Shown here piece after piece: positions 34,019 to 42,971 of a DNA stretch of 64,000 bases. The notes below the pieces were generated by a model. It made no database searches, had not been told where the DNA came from, and saw only the letters and a list, made by a program, of their open reading frames with translations. Every line of letters begins with the position of its first letter. Positions within the stretch are counted from its first letter, which is position 1. A program made the position numbers and the translations under genes. This DNA is from Streptomyces sp. NBC_01296 (GTDB taxonomy: Bacteria; Actinomycetota; Actinomycetes; Streptomycetales; Streptomycetaceae): assembly GCF_035984415.1 (NCBI RefSeq), contig NZ_CP130720.1:8680001-8744000 (forward strand). Reading direction: 5' to 3'.

Positions 34019-36669
34019 CCTGGCTGGCCGGCCTGCTCCGGCACCGCGGCGGCAGGCTCCTCGTGGCCTCCCTGACCGTAGCGCTGGCCGTCGCACTCAT
34101 GGCCGCACTCGGCACGTTCCTGACCGCCTCCCGCTCGACGATGACCGCGCGGGCCGCCCGGTCCGTCGCCGTCGACTGGCAGGTGCAGCTCCAGCCCACC
34201 GCGCAGCCCGCCACCGTGCTCGACACGATCCGCCACACCCCAGGGATCCGCACCGCACTGCCCGTCACCTACACCCGCAGCACAGGCTTCCAGACGAAGG
34301 CCGCAGGTTCCGTACAGACCACCGGGGACGGCGTGGTGCTCGGCATCCCCGACGGTTATCGCACCGCCTTCCCGGGCGAGATTCGGCCGCTGACCGGTGC
34401 CCGGGACGGAGTCCTCCTCGCCCAGCAGACCGCCGCCAACCTGCACGCCGCACCCGGCGACACCGTACGCATCGCGCTGCCGGGTACGGCCGACGCCACC
34501 GTCACGGTCGCCGGAGTGGTCGACCTGCCCCAGGCCGACTCACTGTTCCAGAAGGTCGGTGCCCCGCCGCAGTCACAACCCGCCGCCCCACCCGACAACG
34601 TCGTGCTCCTGCCCGCCGCCCAGTTCGACTCCCTCACCGCGCGCGCCCGGGCCCAGGACCCCGCCGCCGTCACCACACAGGTGCACGCGGCCCGGGACAC
34701 GGCCCTGCCCGCCGACCCCGCCGCCGCCTTCACAGCCGTCACAGGAGCCGCCCACCATCTCGAAGCACGGCTTTCCGGAGCCGTCCAGGTCGGCGACAAC
34801 CTCGGCGCGGCCCTGGACGCCGCACGCCAGGACGCCTTGTACGCCCAGCTGCTCTTCCTGTTCCTCGGAGCCCCCGGCGTGGCCCTTGCAGCCCTTCTCA
34901 CCTCCGCCCTGGTCAGCGCCGGAGCGGACCGCCGCCGCCGGGAGCAGGCCCTGCTGCGCACCCGCGGCCTCGACCGGCGCCGGGTCGCCGCGCTCGCCGC
35001 GGTAGAGGCCGGCGCAATCGGCATGGGCGGCGGCCTGCTGGGCATCGCCCTCGCCGCCCTGGCCGGCCGGATCGCCTTCGGCCGGGCATCGTTCGGGGCA
35101 GCCGGCCTCGTACCGCTGCGATGGTCCCTCATCGCCTTCGCCGTCGGTGTGGCCGTCGCCGCCGTGACAGTCCTGCTGCCCGCCATCCACGACCAGCGCA
35201 CCACCACGGTTACCGCCGCACGCCGCGGTTACCGCTCAACGGGCACCCCACTGTGGCAGCGCATCGGACTCGACTTCATCCTGCTCGTGGTCGCGCTCCT
35301 CGTCTTCCGTGCCGCCGCCGGCAACCAGTACGCCCTGGTGCTCGCTCCCGAGGGAGTGGCGAGCATCTCGGTGTCCTACTGGGCGTTCCTCGGCCCCACG
35401 CTGCTCTGGCTGGGCTCCGCGCTGCTCCTGTGGCGGCTGATGACGTACGCCTTCGCCCACGGACGGCGCCCGCTCACGCTCATGGTCCGGCCGCTGACCG
35501 GCACCCTCGCCGCCGCGACGGCATCCGGCATGGCCCGCCAGCGCAGCGTCCTGGCCCGCTCCGTGATCCTTCTCGCCCTCGCCGTGTCGTTCGCACTCTC
35601 CACTGCCGCGTTCAACGACACCTACCGCCACCAGGCGGAGGTGGACGCCCAGCTCACCAACGGCGCAGACGTCACCGTCACCCAGCCACCCGGCGCGGCA
35701 ACTGGCCCCGACGCCGGGCACGTGCTGGCATCCGTCCCCGGAGTGCGCCGCGTCGAACCCCTCCAACACCGCTTCGCCTACGTCGGATCCGACCTCCAGG
35801 ACCTGTACGGCGTCAACCCCGCCACCATCACCTCCGCAACCGCGCTCCAGGACACCTACTTCGCGGGCGGCAGCGCCCGGAGGCTCCTGGACAAGCTCGC
35901 GACCCGACCCGACTCGGTCCTCGTGAGCGAGGAGACGGTGAAGGACTTCCAGCTCACGCCGGGCGACCGCCTCAACCTGCGCCTCCAGGACAGCCGGACC
36001 AAGCAGCTGAGCACGGTGCAGTTCCACTACGCGGGCGTCGTCAAGGAGTTCCCGACAGCCCCCAAGGACAGCTTCTTCGTCGCCAACGCCGCGTACGTCG
36101 CCCGCGAGACCGGAAGCGACGCGGTCGGTGCGTTCCTCGTCGACACCGGTGGCGTACACCAGCAGGCGGTGGCCGCCAGGCTGCGCGAACGGCTGGGCGC
36201 CGCGGCCACGGTCACCGACCTCACCCAGACCCGGTCCGCCGTCGGCTCCAGCCTCACCTCGGTTGACCTCGCCGGACTGACCCGGATCGAACTCGGGTTC
36301 GCCGTGGCTCTGGCGGCGGGCGCCGGAGGAGTGGTACTCGCCCTCGGCCTGACCGAGCGCCGCCGTACCCTCGCCTTGGCAAGCGTTCTCGGCGCCACCC
36401 GGGACCAGCTGCGCGGCATGGTCCTGGCCGAGGCGGCCACCGTCGCACTCTTCGGTCTCGCAGGGGGCGCTCTCATCGGCTGGGCCCTCGCACAGATGCT
36501 CACCAAGGTCCTCACCGGGGTCTTCGACCCGCCTCCCTCTTCCCTGTCCCTCCCTTGGCCGTACCTGGCCCTGACCCTGCTCGCGACGCTCGCGGCCCTT
36601 ACTGCCGCCGCCCTGCACGCCGTCCGCGGTACCGGGCGGCCTGCCGTCGAAGAACTCCGCGAACCATAA
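34009..36669 (+). CDS. FtsX-like ABC transporter permease
   Basis: An 886-residue permease. The N-terminal TM (VASLTVALAVALMAALGTFL) is followed by a large extracytoplasmic loop, three TMs around residues 280-400 and a second TM group ~420-540. A second big loop comes next, then the C-terminal FtsX triple (AVALAAGAGGVVLALGLTER, VLGATRDQLRGMVLAEAATV, PYLALTLLATLAALTAAALH). This duplicated FtsX layout is that of BceB/MacB-type exporters, which remove lipids or antimicrobial peptides. The GTG has GGAGG seven bases before. It is operonic with the two ATPases and a lipoprotein; the response regulator follows 20 bp later. Confidence 0.92.
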   Translation: MITAWLAGLLRHRGGRLLVASLTVALAVALMAALGTFLTASRSTMTARAARSVAVDWQVQLQPTAQPATVLDTIRHTPGIRTALPVTYTRSTGFQTKAAGSVQTTGDGVVLGIPDGYRTAFPGEIRPLTGARDGVLLAQQTAANLHAAPGDTVRIALPGTADATVTVAGVVDLPQADSLFQKVGAPPQSQPAAPPDNVVLLPAAQFDSLTARARAQDPAAVTTQVHAARDTALPADPAAAFTAVTGAAHHLEARLSGAVQVGDNLGAALDAARQDALYAQLLFLFLGAPGVALAALLTSALVSAGADRRRREQALLRTRGLDRRRVAALAAVEAGAIGMGGGLLGIALAALAGRIAFGRASFGAAGLVPLRWSLIAFAVGVAVAAVTVLLPAIHDQRTTTVTAARRGYRSTGTPLWQRIGLDFILLVVALLVFRAAAGNQYALVLAPEGVASISVSYWAFLGPTLLWLGSALLLWRLMTYAFAHGRRPLTLMVRPLTGTLAAATASGMARQRSVLARSVILLALAVSFALSTAAFNDTYRHQAEVDAQLTNGADVTVTQPPGAATGPDAGHVLASVPGVRRVEPLQHRFAYVGSDLQDLYGVNPATITSATALQDTYFAGGSARRLLDKLATRPDSVLVSEETVKDFQLTPGDRLNLRLQDSRTKQLSTVQFHYAGVVKEFPTAPKDSFFVANAAYVARETGSDAVGAFLVDTGGVHQQAVAARLRERLGAAATVTDLTQTRSAVGSSLTSVDLAGLTRIELGFAVALAAGAGGVVLALGLTERRRTLALASVLGATRDQLRGMVLAEAATVALFGLAGGALIGWALAQMLTKVLTGVFDPPPSSLSLPWPYLALTLLATLAALTAAALHAVRGTGRPAVEELREP

Positions 36670-36689
36670 CCAGCCCATAACCTCGAGCC

Positions 36690-37430
36690 ATGAGCACCGG
36701 TACCGTAGGGCGCCCGCCCACCGCCCTGGTCATCGAGGACGACGACACCATCGGCCGCCACCTGGAGAGCGGGCTGCGCGGCAACGGCTACAGCACCACC
36801 TGGTGCCGTACCGGTTCGGCAGGTCTGACGGCCGCCCACCACGACCTGCCCGACCTCGTCCTGCTCGATCTGGGTCTGCCCGACCTCGACGGGATCGACC
36901 TCGCCCGCCGTCTGCGCGAGGACCTGCCGGAACTTCTGATCGTCATCCTCACCGCCCGCACCGACGAGATCGACGTGATCGCCGGACTGGACGCAGGAGC
37001 CGACGACTACCTGGTCAAGCCCTTCAGCATGACCGTCCTGCTCGCCCGCCTGCGGGCCCACCTACGCCGCAGAGCTCCCTCCGAGGCACAGCAGGAGAGC
37101 GAGCCCATCCGGCTGGGCGACCTCACGGTCGATACGGCGGCCCGGCGCGTGCTGGTCGCCGAGCAGGAAGTTGCCTTGCGGACGAAGGAGTTCGAACTCC
37201 TCGCCGAACTCGCCCGGCATCAGGGGAGCGCGGTCTCCCGGGAGACTTTGATGGCGCGGGTGTGGGACGAGAACTGGTTCGGCCCGACCAAGACGCTCGA
37301 CGTCACCATGGCCTCTCTCCGCCGCCGCCTTCACACGGCGGAGGCCACGGCATCGCGCACCGTCCGCCTCCCGCAGATCACGACACTCCGCGGCCATGGC
37401 TATCGACTCGACCCGGCGCCTTCTCTATAA
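36690..37430 (+). CDS. OmpR-family response regulator of ABC locus
   Basis: A 246-residue regulator with acidic pocket E16-D17-D18, phospho-acceptor D60 (LVLLDLGLPDLDG), switch lysine DDYLVKPF and a winged-helix (VALRTKEFELLAELARHQGS.., LDVTMASLRRRLHTAEATAS.., LRGHGYRLD). It starts 20 bp after the permease. Its likely kinase is at the opposite end of the locus (30359, minus strand), because no kinase follows it. It probably autoregulates the lipoprotein-ABC promoter. Confidence 0.94.
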   Translation: MSTGTVGRPPTALVIEDDDTIGRHLESGLRGNGYSTTWCRTGSAGLTAAHHDLPDLVLLDLGLPDLDGIDLARRLREDLPELLIVILTARTDEIDVIAGLDAGADDYLVKPFSMTVLLARLRAHLRRRAPSEAQQESEPIRLGDLTVDTAARRVLVAEQEVALRTKEFELLAELARHQGSAVSRETLMARVWDENWFGPTKTLDVTMASLRRRLHTAEATASRTVRLPQITTLRGHGYRLDPAPSL

Positions 37431-37525
37431 CCCGTCATAGGGAGTGCGTCGCAACCCTGGATTGCTCAAGATTGCCGCGCCATCACCCTGAGCGTCAGAG
37501 GCACACTTTCCGGACGGCGACGCCA

Positions 37526-37712
37526 TCAACTCCAGCTCATCCGCACGCCCACGACCGGATCGTCCGGCTCGCGCCACGTCACGTCCTGGTACCACTCGAT
37601 CATCGCGACCCTTGCAGCACGGCTGCGGCCACGGTTCCGTTCCAGCCCTGCGGGCCGATCGGCTCGAATCCCCGCCGCTCGATACGCACCCAGGCATCCC
37701 GTTCCGTACGGC
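37526..37712 (-). other. Two overlapping small coding-like stretches
   Basis: The minus strand reads RTERDAWVRIERRGFEPIGP, then QGWNGTVAAAVLQGSR and stop near 37600. Overlapping by ATGA is MIEWYQDVTWREPDDPVVGV, then RMSWS and stop near 37526. The ATGA coupling and unbiased composition suggest real but truncated genes. Neither is recognised. The rest of 37431-37794 holds nothing clear. Confidence 0.4.
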
Positions 37713-37794
37713 CACCAGGCCGTGCCGCTCTGGTGGCGGTCGGAGGCTGACCGTGCAGAGGTAATGATCTGCCGACGGCGCCCCCGCCCCCGCG

Positions 37795-39270
37795 CTATCC
37801 CCGGAGGTAGGCGATGAGACGGGTGCGAAAGGTGGTGCCGTCCGATGTGTCCTGGACGGTGATCGTGCCGCCATGGAGAGCAGCGATGTCCAGGGCGATG
37901 GACAGGCCGAGACCGGTGCCGCCGTCGTCACGGCTGCGGGCGTCGTCGAGACGTGTGAACCGTTCGAAGATCTTCTCACGGTCGGCGGCGGCGATCGGGG
38001 GGCCGTCGTTCGTGACGTCCAGGACTGCGTTGCCGGTCACCGGGTCTATCGTCAGCTGCACGGTGACGGAGTGTCGGGCGTGGCGCTGGGCATTGTCCAG
38101 GAGGTTGGTCAGCAGGCGGCCGAGCCACAGTGCATTGCCGGAGACGATGATGTCGCCGGAAGTGTGCAGGGCGATCGCATGGGGGTCCGTCGAACGTCCT
38201 GCCACGGTGGCACGGACGAGTTCGGTGAGGTCGACGGGTTCGCCGGGACGGCTCTGCCCGGTGGCGTCGAGGCGGGCGAGGAGGAGCAGGTCGGCGGAGA
38301 GCGCTTGGAGGCGTTCGGTGTCCTGGAGGGCGCCCTCCAGCAGGGTGTCGCGCACCTTCGGGTCGGGGTGGGTGTGCGCGATTTCCAGCTGGGTCCGGAG
38401 TACCGCGAGGGGGCTGCGCAGTTCGTGAGAGGCATCGGCGATGAACCGGCGCTGCCGGATCCCCGCGGCCTCCAGCCGTTCCAGCATGGCGTTCATGGTT
38501 TCGGCGAGGCGGGCGATCTCGTCGTCGCCGCGCGGGGCGGGGACCCGGCGGTCCAGATCGCGGTCGCTGATCGCGGCGACCTCGGCGCGGATGGCTTCGA
38601 CCGGCCGCAGCGCCCGGCCGGTCGTACGCCAGGTCAAGGCGCCGACGGTGAGGAGCAGCAGGGTGCTCAGGCCCGCGAGAGCCGCGGTCGTGATGTCCTC
38701 TGCCGTGTCGGCGGTGCGCAGCGAGGCGCCGACGTGAATGCTCACCGGCCCGGTGGGGGTGGCGGCGGTGGCGGTGGTGACGCGCTGGTCGTGCTCCTCG
38801 CCGAGGGCGTCGAGGTTGTACGTCCGGTGGCCCTCGTGGGTGCCGGTGGGGGCGAGGGCGGGGCGGCCGGTGAGGTTCTGGCTCTGCGCGACCACCTTTC
38901 CGTGGGCGTCGACGACCTGGATGAAGTCGGTTCCGGGGCCGAGCGGCAGCTGTGCGGTGAGGCGGCCGCTGGCGGCGAGGTGCGAGACGGCCTGGGTCTC
39001 CTCGCGGGCCCCGGTTTCTACGGTGCGTTCCAGGTTGACGCGCAACAGCATCTGGACGACGGCCGACGCGGCGAGCATGACGACGGCGACGCTCACACAC
39101 GCGGCGAGAGTGGTACGGGTACGGACCGAGCGCGGCGCCAGCCGCCGGATCAGGCCGGCCGCCCGGGGATGACGAGCCAGCGGGCGCAGCAGGGCACCGG
39201 CCCGGCGCTGTGCGCCGTCGACGATCCTCACGAAACCGGGCCCGGGCGCGATCGGCTGCGGCTCAGCCAC
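37795..39270 (-). CDS. Sensor histidine kinase
   Basis: A 491-residue kinase with TM1 ~53-76 (TLAACVSVAVVMLAASAVVQ) and an extracytoplasmic sensor ~77-190. TM2 is ~195-215, then HAMP, H282 (IADASHELRSPLAVLRTQLE) and ATPase motifs LLDNAQRHA, VTNDGPPI and GTGLGLSIALDIAALHGGTI. It is encoded directly after and overlapping its response regulator by 8 bp. The pair is divergent from a PepSY protein and two COG4705 proteins. PepSY-linked pairs often sense envelope or peptidase status (inference). Confidence 0.95.
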   Translation of the reverse strand: MAEPQPIAPGPGFVRIVDGAQRRAGALLRPLARHPRAAGLIRRLAPRSVRTRTTLAACVSVAVVMLAASAVVQMLLRVNLERTVETGAREETQAVSHLAASGRLTAQLPLGPGTDFIQVVDAHGKVVAQSQNLTGRPALAPTGTHEGHRTYNLDALGEEHDQRVTTATAATPTGPVSIHVGASLRTADTAEDITTAALAGLSTLLLLTVGALTWRTTGRALRPVEAIRAEVAAISDRDLDRRVPAPRGDDEIARLAETMNAMLERLEAAGIRQRRFIADASHELRSPLAVLRTQLEIAHTHPDPKVRDTLLEGALQDTERLQALSADLLLLARLDATGQSRPGEPVDLTELVRATVAGRSTDPHAIALHTSGDIIVSGNALWLGRLLTNLLDNAQRHARHSVTVQLTIDPVTGNAVLDVTNDGPPIAAADREKIFERFTRLDDARSRDDGGTGLGLSIALDIAALHGGTITVQDTSDGTTFRTRLIAYLRG

Positions 39271-39940
39271 CGTCGGCCGCCAGCCGATATCCGGCGCCGC
39301 GGACGGTCTGCACCGCGGCCCGCCCGAACGGGGCGTCGATCTTGCGTCGCAGGGCGCTCACGTGAACCTCGACGGTGTTGGGGTCGCTGTCCGTGTTGCT
39401 GTCCCAGACCTCGTCCAGGATCTCGCGCTTGGAGACGGCCTCACCGGCCCGTCGGGCGAGGTGGTCCAGAACGGCGAACTCGCGCGGGGTGAGGGGGATG
39501 GGTACGCCGTCGCGGCTGCAGGTGCGGGCGGCGGAGTCGACGACGAGGTCGCCCAGCACGGTGCGCTGCGGGGCCCGGCTGCCGATGCGGCGGGCCAGTG
39601 CCCGCAGGCGGGCGACGAGCACCACGAAGGAGAAGGGCTTGGACAGGTAGTCGTCGGCACCAGTGTCCAGCGCCTCGGCCTCGTCCCACTCGCCGTCCTT
39701 GGCGGTGAGCATGAGGATGCCGACATTGCTGCCGCAGGCCCGTAGACGCGAGCACACACGGTAGCCGTTCAGGCCGGGCAGCATGATGTCGAGCACCACC
39801 ACGTCGTAGGTGCGATCGGTGGCCTTGGCGAAGCCGGCCAGGCCGTCGTGGGCGACGTCCACGCTGAACCCCTCGGCGGTCAGCCCGTGCTGAAGCGCCA
39901 GGGCCATCCGGCGCTCATCCTCCACCACCAGTACACGCAT
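39263..39940 (-). CDS. OmpR-family response regulator
   Basis: A 225-residue CutR/TcrA-like regulator with acidic pocket E7-D8, D51 (VVVLDIMLPGLNG), lysine in DDYLSKPFSF and a winged helix (LTPREFAVLDHLARRAGEAV.., DPNTVEVHVSALRRKIDAPF.., VRGAGYRLA). It is the first gene of the pair. Its upstream region, shared with the PepSY gene, has a palindrome and 11-bp-spaced CTTCAGCG direct repeats typical of OmpR-type operators. Confidence 0.95.
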   Translation of the reverse strand: MRVLVVEDERRMALALQHGLTAEGFSVDVAHDGLAGFAKATDRTYDVVVLDIMLPGLNGYRVCSRLRACGSNVGILMLTAKDGEWDEAEALDTGADDYLSKPFSFVVLVARLRALARRIGSRAPQRTVLGDLVVDSAARTCSRDGVPIPLTPREFAVLDHLARRAGEAVSKREILDEVWDSNTDSDPNTVEVHVSALRRKIDAPFGRAAVQTVRGAGYRLAADGG

Positions 39941-39972
39941 GCCCCCAGAGTGGCACGCCGCGGAGCCGCCAA

Positions 39973-40010
39973 CCTGAAGGGGCCTTCAGGTCTTCAGCGT
40001 TCCTTCAGCG
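39973..40010. promoter_or_regulatory. Operator: palindrome plus 11-bp-spaced direct repeats
   Basis: The palindrome CCTGAAGG-GG-CCTTCAGG (39973-39990) is followed by two CTTCAGCG copies at 39992-39999 and 40003-40010, spaced 11 bp (one helical turn). A related TCAGG pair with 11-bp spacing (41603-41618) precedes the second COG4705 gene, suggesting a shared regulator. Confidence 0.7.
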
Positions 40011-40074
40011 TGCCCGAACCATGCTGTGCCCGGATGTCCGGGCGCACGGCCCCGGGCCTTGCCAAGAGGTAGGG

Positions 40075-40656
40075 GTGGTCACAGTGAGTGAATCCTTGGG
40101 CGCAGGCGACGAGCCGCAGGAGCAGGCGGGTCAGGGTGGCCCCGGCACGACGCCGAAGAAGCCGGCCGGCGGGCGTCGGCCCCGTGGCCGCAGAGCGCGA
40201 TGGGCCGCGGTCGGCGCCGCGGCCGTGGTGGTGATCGGCGGCGGCGCGGCCGCGGCGGCCATTCACCACCACGAGGAAGAGGGGCGCGGCGAGCACAAGG
40301 TGGCGTCCGCCGGAGAGCACGAGCGCCACGACGAGTCGCGCGAAGACTCCGAGGGCCGCGACGGGCACGACGGCCGGCGCACCGAAGGCGAGCGCGGCAT
40401 CCACGCCGACGACTCCCGTGACCTCTCGACCGGCGCGGCCCCGGCCCCGCTGCCCTCGCTCTCCGCGGCGGACGCCGTGAACAAGGCCACCGCGGCGGTC
40501 AACGACGGCAAGGTCGAGTCGCTGGCACCGGTCACCGAGCAGGGCGGCGGCCGCGCCTGGCGGATCGTCGTCGTCGGGCCCGACGGAGTACGCCACGCGG
40601 TGACCGTCGACGGCACCAGCGGCACGCTGACAGGCAACACCGTCCTGGGCGGCTGA
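40075..40656 (+). CDS. PepSY domain membrane-anchored protein
   Basis: A protein of about 193 residues. The cytoplasmic N-terminus is basic, followed by one TM (WAAVGAAAVVVIGGGAAAAA). A very charged His/Glu/Asp/Arg-rich linker comes next (HHHEEEGRGEHKVAS.., HERHDESREDSEGRDGHDGR) and then a C-terminal PepSY domain (LSAADAVNKATAAVNDGKVE.., RAWRIVVVGPDGVRHAVTVD). GTG 40075 has GAGG five bases upstream; GTG 40084 is an alternative. It is divergent from the regulator-kinase pair. The His/Asp/Glu linker could bind metal (inference). The hairpin at 40671-40694 follows the stop. Confidence 0.85.
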   Translation: MVTVSESLGAGDEPQEQAGQGGPGTTPKKPAGGRRPRGRRARWAAVGAAAVVVIGGGAAAAAIHHHEEEGRGEHKVASAGEHERHDESREDSEGRDGHDGRRTEGERGIHADDSRDLSTGAAPAPLPSLSAADAVNKATAAVNDGKVESLAPVTEQGGGRAWRIVVVGPDGVRHAVTVDGTSGTLTGNTVLGG

Positions 40657-40670
40657 ACCGGACCGACCGA

Positions 40671-40694
40671 GCGGCGCGGCCCCGGCCGCGCCGC
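40671..40694 (+). terminator. Hairpin after PepSY gene
   Basis: GCGGCGCGGCC (40671-40681) and GGCCGCGCCGC (40684-40694) form a perfect GC stem 15 bp after the stop. It sits between the PepSY and first COG4705 gene, so it may attenuate rather than end transcription. Confidence 0.65.
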
Positions 40695-40715
40695 CCAGAA
40701 AGGAGTGCCGCCGAC

Positions 40716-41516
40716 TTGGGCGCCACGACAACCCCCCGGGCGCACCGCCGCGCCCAGGCCCAGGCCGTTCGCTCCGCAGCGAGTAAGGTCCCCGAGGTGA
40801 CCGCGGTGTTCTGGATCGTCAAGATCCTCACCACCGGCATGGGCGAGACCACCTCCGATTACCTCGCCCGCTTCCTCGGACCCGTCCCGGCGGTCGCCGC
40901 GGCCGGTCTGCTGCTGAGCGCCACCCTGGTCGCACAGGCCCGCGCACGCCGCTACGTCCCGGCCGTGTACTGGTCCGCCGTGGTCATGGTCAGCGTCTTC
41001 GGGACCATGGCCGCCGACGTCGCGCACGTCGCCCTCGGCGTGCCCTACACCGTGTCCGCGGCGGCGTTCGCCGCGGCCCTGGCCCTGGTCTTCCTGGTCT
41101 GGCGGCGGACCGAGGGCACCCTCGCGGTGGAGACGGTGGTCGGCGGACGCCGCGAGGTCTTCTACTGGACCGTGGTCATGGCCACCTTCGCGCTCGGCAC
41201 GGCCGTCGGCGACCTCACCGCGGCGACCCTGGGCTGGGGATACCTGCCCTCCGGGCTGCTGTTCGCCGCCCTGATCGCCCTGCCGGCGCTCGCCCACCGG
41301 CTGTTCGCCCTCCCGCCCGTGCTCGGCTTCTGGTGGGCGTACGTGCTCACCCGGCCACTCGGCGCCTCCTTCGCGGACTGGGCCGGCGTCGGCGCCGAGC
41401 GCGGTGGCCTCGGGCTGGGCACCGGGCCGGTCAGCCTGGTCCTCGCCGTGATCATCGTCGCCGTGGTCCTGTGGCTGAGCGCCGCCGACCGCCGCGCGCC
41501 ACGGTCGTCGGCCTGA
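40716..41516 (+). CDS. COG4705 family membrane protein (copy 1)
   Basis: A 266-residue polytopic protein of about eight helices in two similar halves. Each half has the family hallmark of acidic/glycine helix ends: KVPEVTAVFWIVKILTTGMG, then ETTSDYLA; and VVMATFALGTAVGDLTAATL. VLTRPLGASFADWAG sits near the C-terminus. The TTG start at 40716 has AAAGGAG ten bases before. COG4705 proteins are described only as membrane-anchored proteins of unknown function. This copy follows the PepSY gene, and a paralogue follows it. Confidence 0.88.
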   Translation: MGATTTPRAHRRAQAQAVRSAASKVPEVTAVFWIVKILTTGMGETTSDYLARFLGPVPAVAAAGLLLSATLVAQARARRYVPAVYWSAVVMVSVFGTMAADVAHVALGVPYTVSAAAFAAALALVFLVWRRTEGTLAVETVVGGRREVFYWTVVMATFALGTAVGDLTAATLGWGYLPSGLLFAALIALPALAHRLFALPPVLGFWWAYVLTRPLGASFADWAGVGAERGGLGLGTGPVSLVLAVIIVAVVLWLSAADRRAPRSSA

Positions 41517-41526
41517 CGTCCGGCCC

Positions 41527-41571
41527 CCTGTCGCCGTACCGACTGAGTGCACCATCGAGTACGGCGACAGG
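41527..41571 (+). terminator. Hairpin after first COG4705 gene
   Basis: A 13-bp perfect stem, CCTGTCGCCGTAC (41527-41539) with 41559-41571, and a 19-nt loop, starting 11 bp after the stop codon. It probably separates the two COG4705 genes into different transcripts. Confidence 0.7.
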
Positions 41572-41642
41572 TGCATCGCTGCCGTCATACCCGTTGAGAT
41601 GGTCAGGATGCGTTCAGGTTCCCGGTGGCACAGTCGGGCCGC

Positions 41643-42950
41643 ATGACCTACGAAACGTCTGAGAGCCCCACGGTTCCAGGGGCAGGCGCCCCTTCAGGAG
41701 ATCACCTGCGAGTCGGCGAGGGCGTTCGGACGCCTGCCCGGCAGATGCTGAACAAGGTTCCCGAGGTCACCATCTGGTTCTGGATCATCAAGATCCTGTG
41801 CACCACGGTCGGCGAGAGCTTCGCCGACTGGATCAACATGAACCTCGGTGTCGGCCTGATCAGCACCGCTTTGATCTTCACCGGCGTTCTGGCGGCCGTC
41901 CTGGCCTGGCAGCTCAGCGCCGAACGCTACATCCCGTTCGTGTACTGGCTCACCGTCGTGGTGGTGAGTGTGACCGGAACCCTCTACACCGACATCCTCA
42001 CCGACAGCCAGGGAGTGCCTCTCGCCCTGAGCAGCAGCGTGTTCGCCGGCGCGCTCGCCGTGGTTTTCGGCATCTGGTACGTGAGAGAGCGGACCCTTTC
42101 GGTCCACAGCATCACCACCCGGCCCCGTGAGCTCTTCTACTGGCTCGCGGTCCTGGTCACCTTCGCGCTCGGCACCGCCACCGGCGACTGGACCCTGGAG
42201 CTGACCGGCTGGACCGCGGGCGTCTCCGTGCTCCTGCCGCTCGGACTGATTGTCGCGATCATTGTCGGGTGGCGCCTCGGCGCCAACGCCGTGCTCTCCT
42301 TCTGGCTGGCCTACATCCTCACCCGCCCGCTCGGCGCCAACCTCGGCGACTGGCTCGGGTCACCCAGCGGCGACGGCGGTCTGGGCCTCGGCACCGCGCT
42401 GACGAGCGTCATCTTCCTGGTCGCCATCCTCGCCACGGTCGTGTACCTCACGCGCAGCCGCAGCGATGTCATCGAGGCCCAGGAGCCGACTGGTAACCCA
42501 CGGGCACTGAACCCGGCACGCGAGCGGGGCATGCTCGCCTACTACGCCGTCGTAGCGGTCGCAGGCGCAGCGCTCCTCGTCTGGGCGAACCACCAGCCGC
42601 ACGCCGCCGCGAGCGGCGAAGAGGACACTCCCGCACCGGTGACCAGCCACATCAGCCCTCAGGAGGCGACGTCGCCGTTCCCTCCGGCCGAGATCGCGAA
42701 GTTCCGCACCATTACCGCCGACACCCTGGCGAAGGTCAACCAGGGTGATCAGCGGGCCGCGACCAGCCGCGTGACCGACCTGGAGACCGCGTGGGACGAC
42801 GACCAGTCCACCCTTGAGCCCAAGAGCGAGAAGGCGTGGAGCTTCCTCGACGGCGAGATCGACCAGGTGCTCAAGGCAGTACGGGCCCCGCACCCCGACA
42901 AGGCCACCGAGGTCGGCGCACTCAACACGCTCCTCACATCGCTCGGCTGA
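41643..42950 (+). CDS. COG4705 family membrane protein with extra C-terminal domain (copy 2)
   Basis: A 435-residue protein. Residues ~35-270 repeat the eight-helix COG4705 core (KVPEVTIWFWIIKILCTTVG, TGTLYTDI, ALGTATGDWTLELTGW, RPLGANLGDWLGSP). A further TM (LAYYAVVAVAGAALLVWANH) leads to a ~110-residue acidic helical domain (FRTITADTLAKVNQGDQRAA.., WSFLDGEIDQVLKAVRAPHP), probably extracytoplasmic. That domain resembles EfeO/M75-like helical segments by eye. Start MTYETSES at 41643. TCAGG repeats spaced 11 bp lie ~30 bp upstream, suggesting control by the neighbouring regulator. Confidence 0.88.
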   Translation: MTYETSESPTVPGAGAPSGDHLRVGEGVRTPARQMLNKVPEVTIWFWIIKILCTTVGESFADWINMNLGVGLISTALIFTGVLAAVLAWQLSAERYIPFVYWLTVVVVSVTGTLYTDILTDSQGVPLALSSSVFAGALAVVFGIWYVRERTLSVHSITTRPRELFYWLAVLVTFALGTATGDWTLELTGWTAGVSVLLPLGLIVAIIVGWRLGANAVLSFWLAYILTRPLGANLGDWLGSPSGDGGLGLGTALTSVIFLVAILATVVYLTRSRSDVIEAQEPTGNPRALNPARERGMLAYYAVVAVAGAALLVWANHQPHAAASGEEDTPAPVTSHISPQEATSPFPPAEIAKFRTITADTLAKVNQGDQRAATSRVTDLETAWDDDQSTLEPKSEKAWSFLDGEIDQVLKAVRAPHPDKATEVGALNTLLTSLG

Positions 42951-42971
42951 ACTGCTGACTGATGACGGATC

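Noticed and set aside
32428..34446. 672-codon minus-strand frame opposite the ABC ATPases
   Set aside because: It lies entirely antisense to two genes with complete ATPase motifs; no family-like sequence.
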